From NCBI GenBank assembly GCA_964641965.1, contig CAZXLD010000030.1, forward strand, positions 1 to 55,655: a stretch of 55,655 bases of DNA, in the 5' to 3' direction. This DNA is from JAJDFU01 sp964641965 (lineage in GTDB: Bacteria > Bacteroidota > Bacteroidia > Chitinophagales > Saprospiraceae). Made by a program: the position numbers and the translations under genes. The notes under the pieces were generated by a model. It made no database searches. It was given only the letters and a program-made list of their open reading frames with translations, and was not told the DNA's origin. Below, piece by piece: positions 55,532-55,655 of this stretch. The number at the start of each line of letters is the position of its first letter. The stretch's first letter is position 1.

Positions 55532-55652
55532 TGTGAGGTGATGAAAATTGGCAGCCATGCCCTCCTGTCTCGAGGGTGGGGAGGCCGGGAGAAATCCGCA
55601 TTGCTTTATATGGACTAACCGCCCCTTGAAGGTTCGAATCCTTCCCTCACAG
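55532..55652 (+). tRNA. Non-canonical class II tRNA-like gene with ~51-nt variable arm
   Basis: Cloverleaf of about 121 nt. Acceptor TGTGAGG / CCTCACA (7 bp; the flanking C55531 and G55652 could make 8). TG at positions 8-9; D-arm ATG-AAAATTGGCAGC-CAT, very like tRNA-Leu; anticodon stem CCCTC / GAGGG with loop CTGTCTC (apparent anticodon GTC); T-arm GAAGG-TTCGAAT-CCTTC. Between anticodon and T stems are 51 nt (55577-55627) with GGGGaGG / CCgCCCC as a possible stem, far larger than any normal variable arm. A GTC (Asp) anticodon on a class II body is unexpected. It could be an altered tRNA, an interrupted pseudo-tRNA or a tRNA-like RNA. It ends 3 bp before the window edge. Confidence 0.5.
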
Positions 55653-55655
55653 CAA

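Noticed and set aside
55532..55652. tRNA-Sec as an identity for the tRNA-like gene
   Set aside because: The 8-bp acceptor option and long arm recall tRNA-Sec, but the anticodon loop is CTGTCTC (GTC), not TCA, and no selenocysteine genes are nearby.

Overview
The window looks like a chromosomal segment of a Bacteroidota bacterium, possibly a Saprospiria-like lineage. The evidence is a secreted repeat protein with a type IX secretion C-terminal domain, short Wza-type export lipoproteins, a single Rel/SpoT enzyme, tRNA genes without an encoded CCA, and promoters of the TTTG / TAnnTTTG type. The phylum call is fairly safe; the finer placement is a guess.

Layout: (1) 1-3604: a copy of a structured repeat abutting a 5'-truncated nuclease gene, a gamma-glutamyltransferase lipoprotein, and a lipoprotein whose signal peptide is cut by a frameshift in a run of nine T. 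(2) 3605-8859: a compact operon of a ThDP-dependent enzyme, an FAD amine oxidase and a KAS III homologue with no active-site Cys, preceded by an 18-bp palindrome; this looks like an uncharacterised small-molecule pathway. (3) 8897-12874, minus strand: a very large protein built like mammalian soluble adenylyl cyclase (two cyclase domains, AAA ATPase, helical repeats). (4) 13360-20286: an ABC-dependent polysaccharide export pair (Wzm/Wzt), two glycosyltransferase-deacetylase fusions decayed in opposite halves, and a methyltransferase. The methyltransferase and second fusion lie between two direct copies of the repeat seen at position 161, next to a hairpin-rich zone. (5) 20991-24296: an adhesin-like protein with eight ~120-residue repeats, two of them almost identical in DNA. 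(6) 24712-26608: tRNA-Gln, a hemerythrin-like protein and a methyltransferase. (7) 26993-39927, minus strand: a Wzx/Wzy-type exopolysaccharide locus (Wza, Wzc kinase, polymerase/ligase, flippase, four GT4-type and one GT-C glycosyltransferases).

(8) 40517-49715 is housekeeping: purA, a Fur-family regulator, rel, tRNA-Leu, tig, clpP, clpX and truA. (9) 49756-55041, minus strand: an acetyltransferase-like protein, a TetR-alpha/beta hydrolase-TRIC channel operon with a clear TetR operator inside its promoter, a GH113-like hydrolase and an M23 peptidase. (10) The window ends with a 14-bp tandem array and an odd class II tRNA-like gene with a variable arm of about 51 nt.

The two polysaccharide systems (ABC-dependent and Wzy-dependent) and the T9SS protein together suggest a stretch devoted to the cell surface. 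Dispersed repeats are concentrated around it. No transposase, integrase, CRISPR array or rRNA was recognised.
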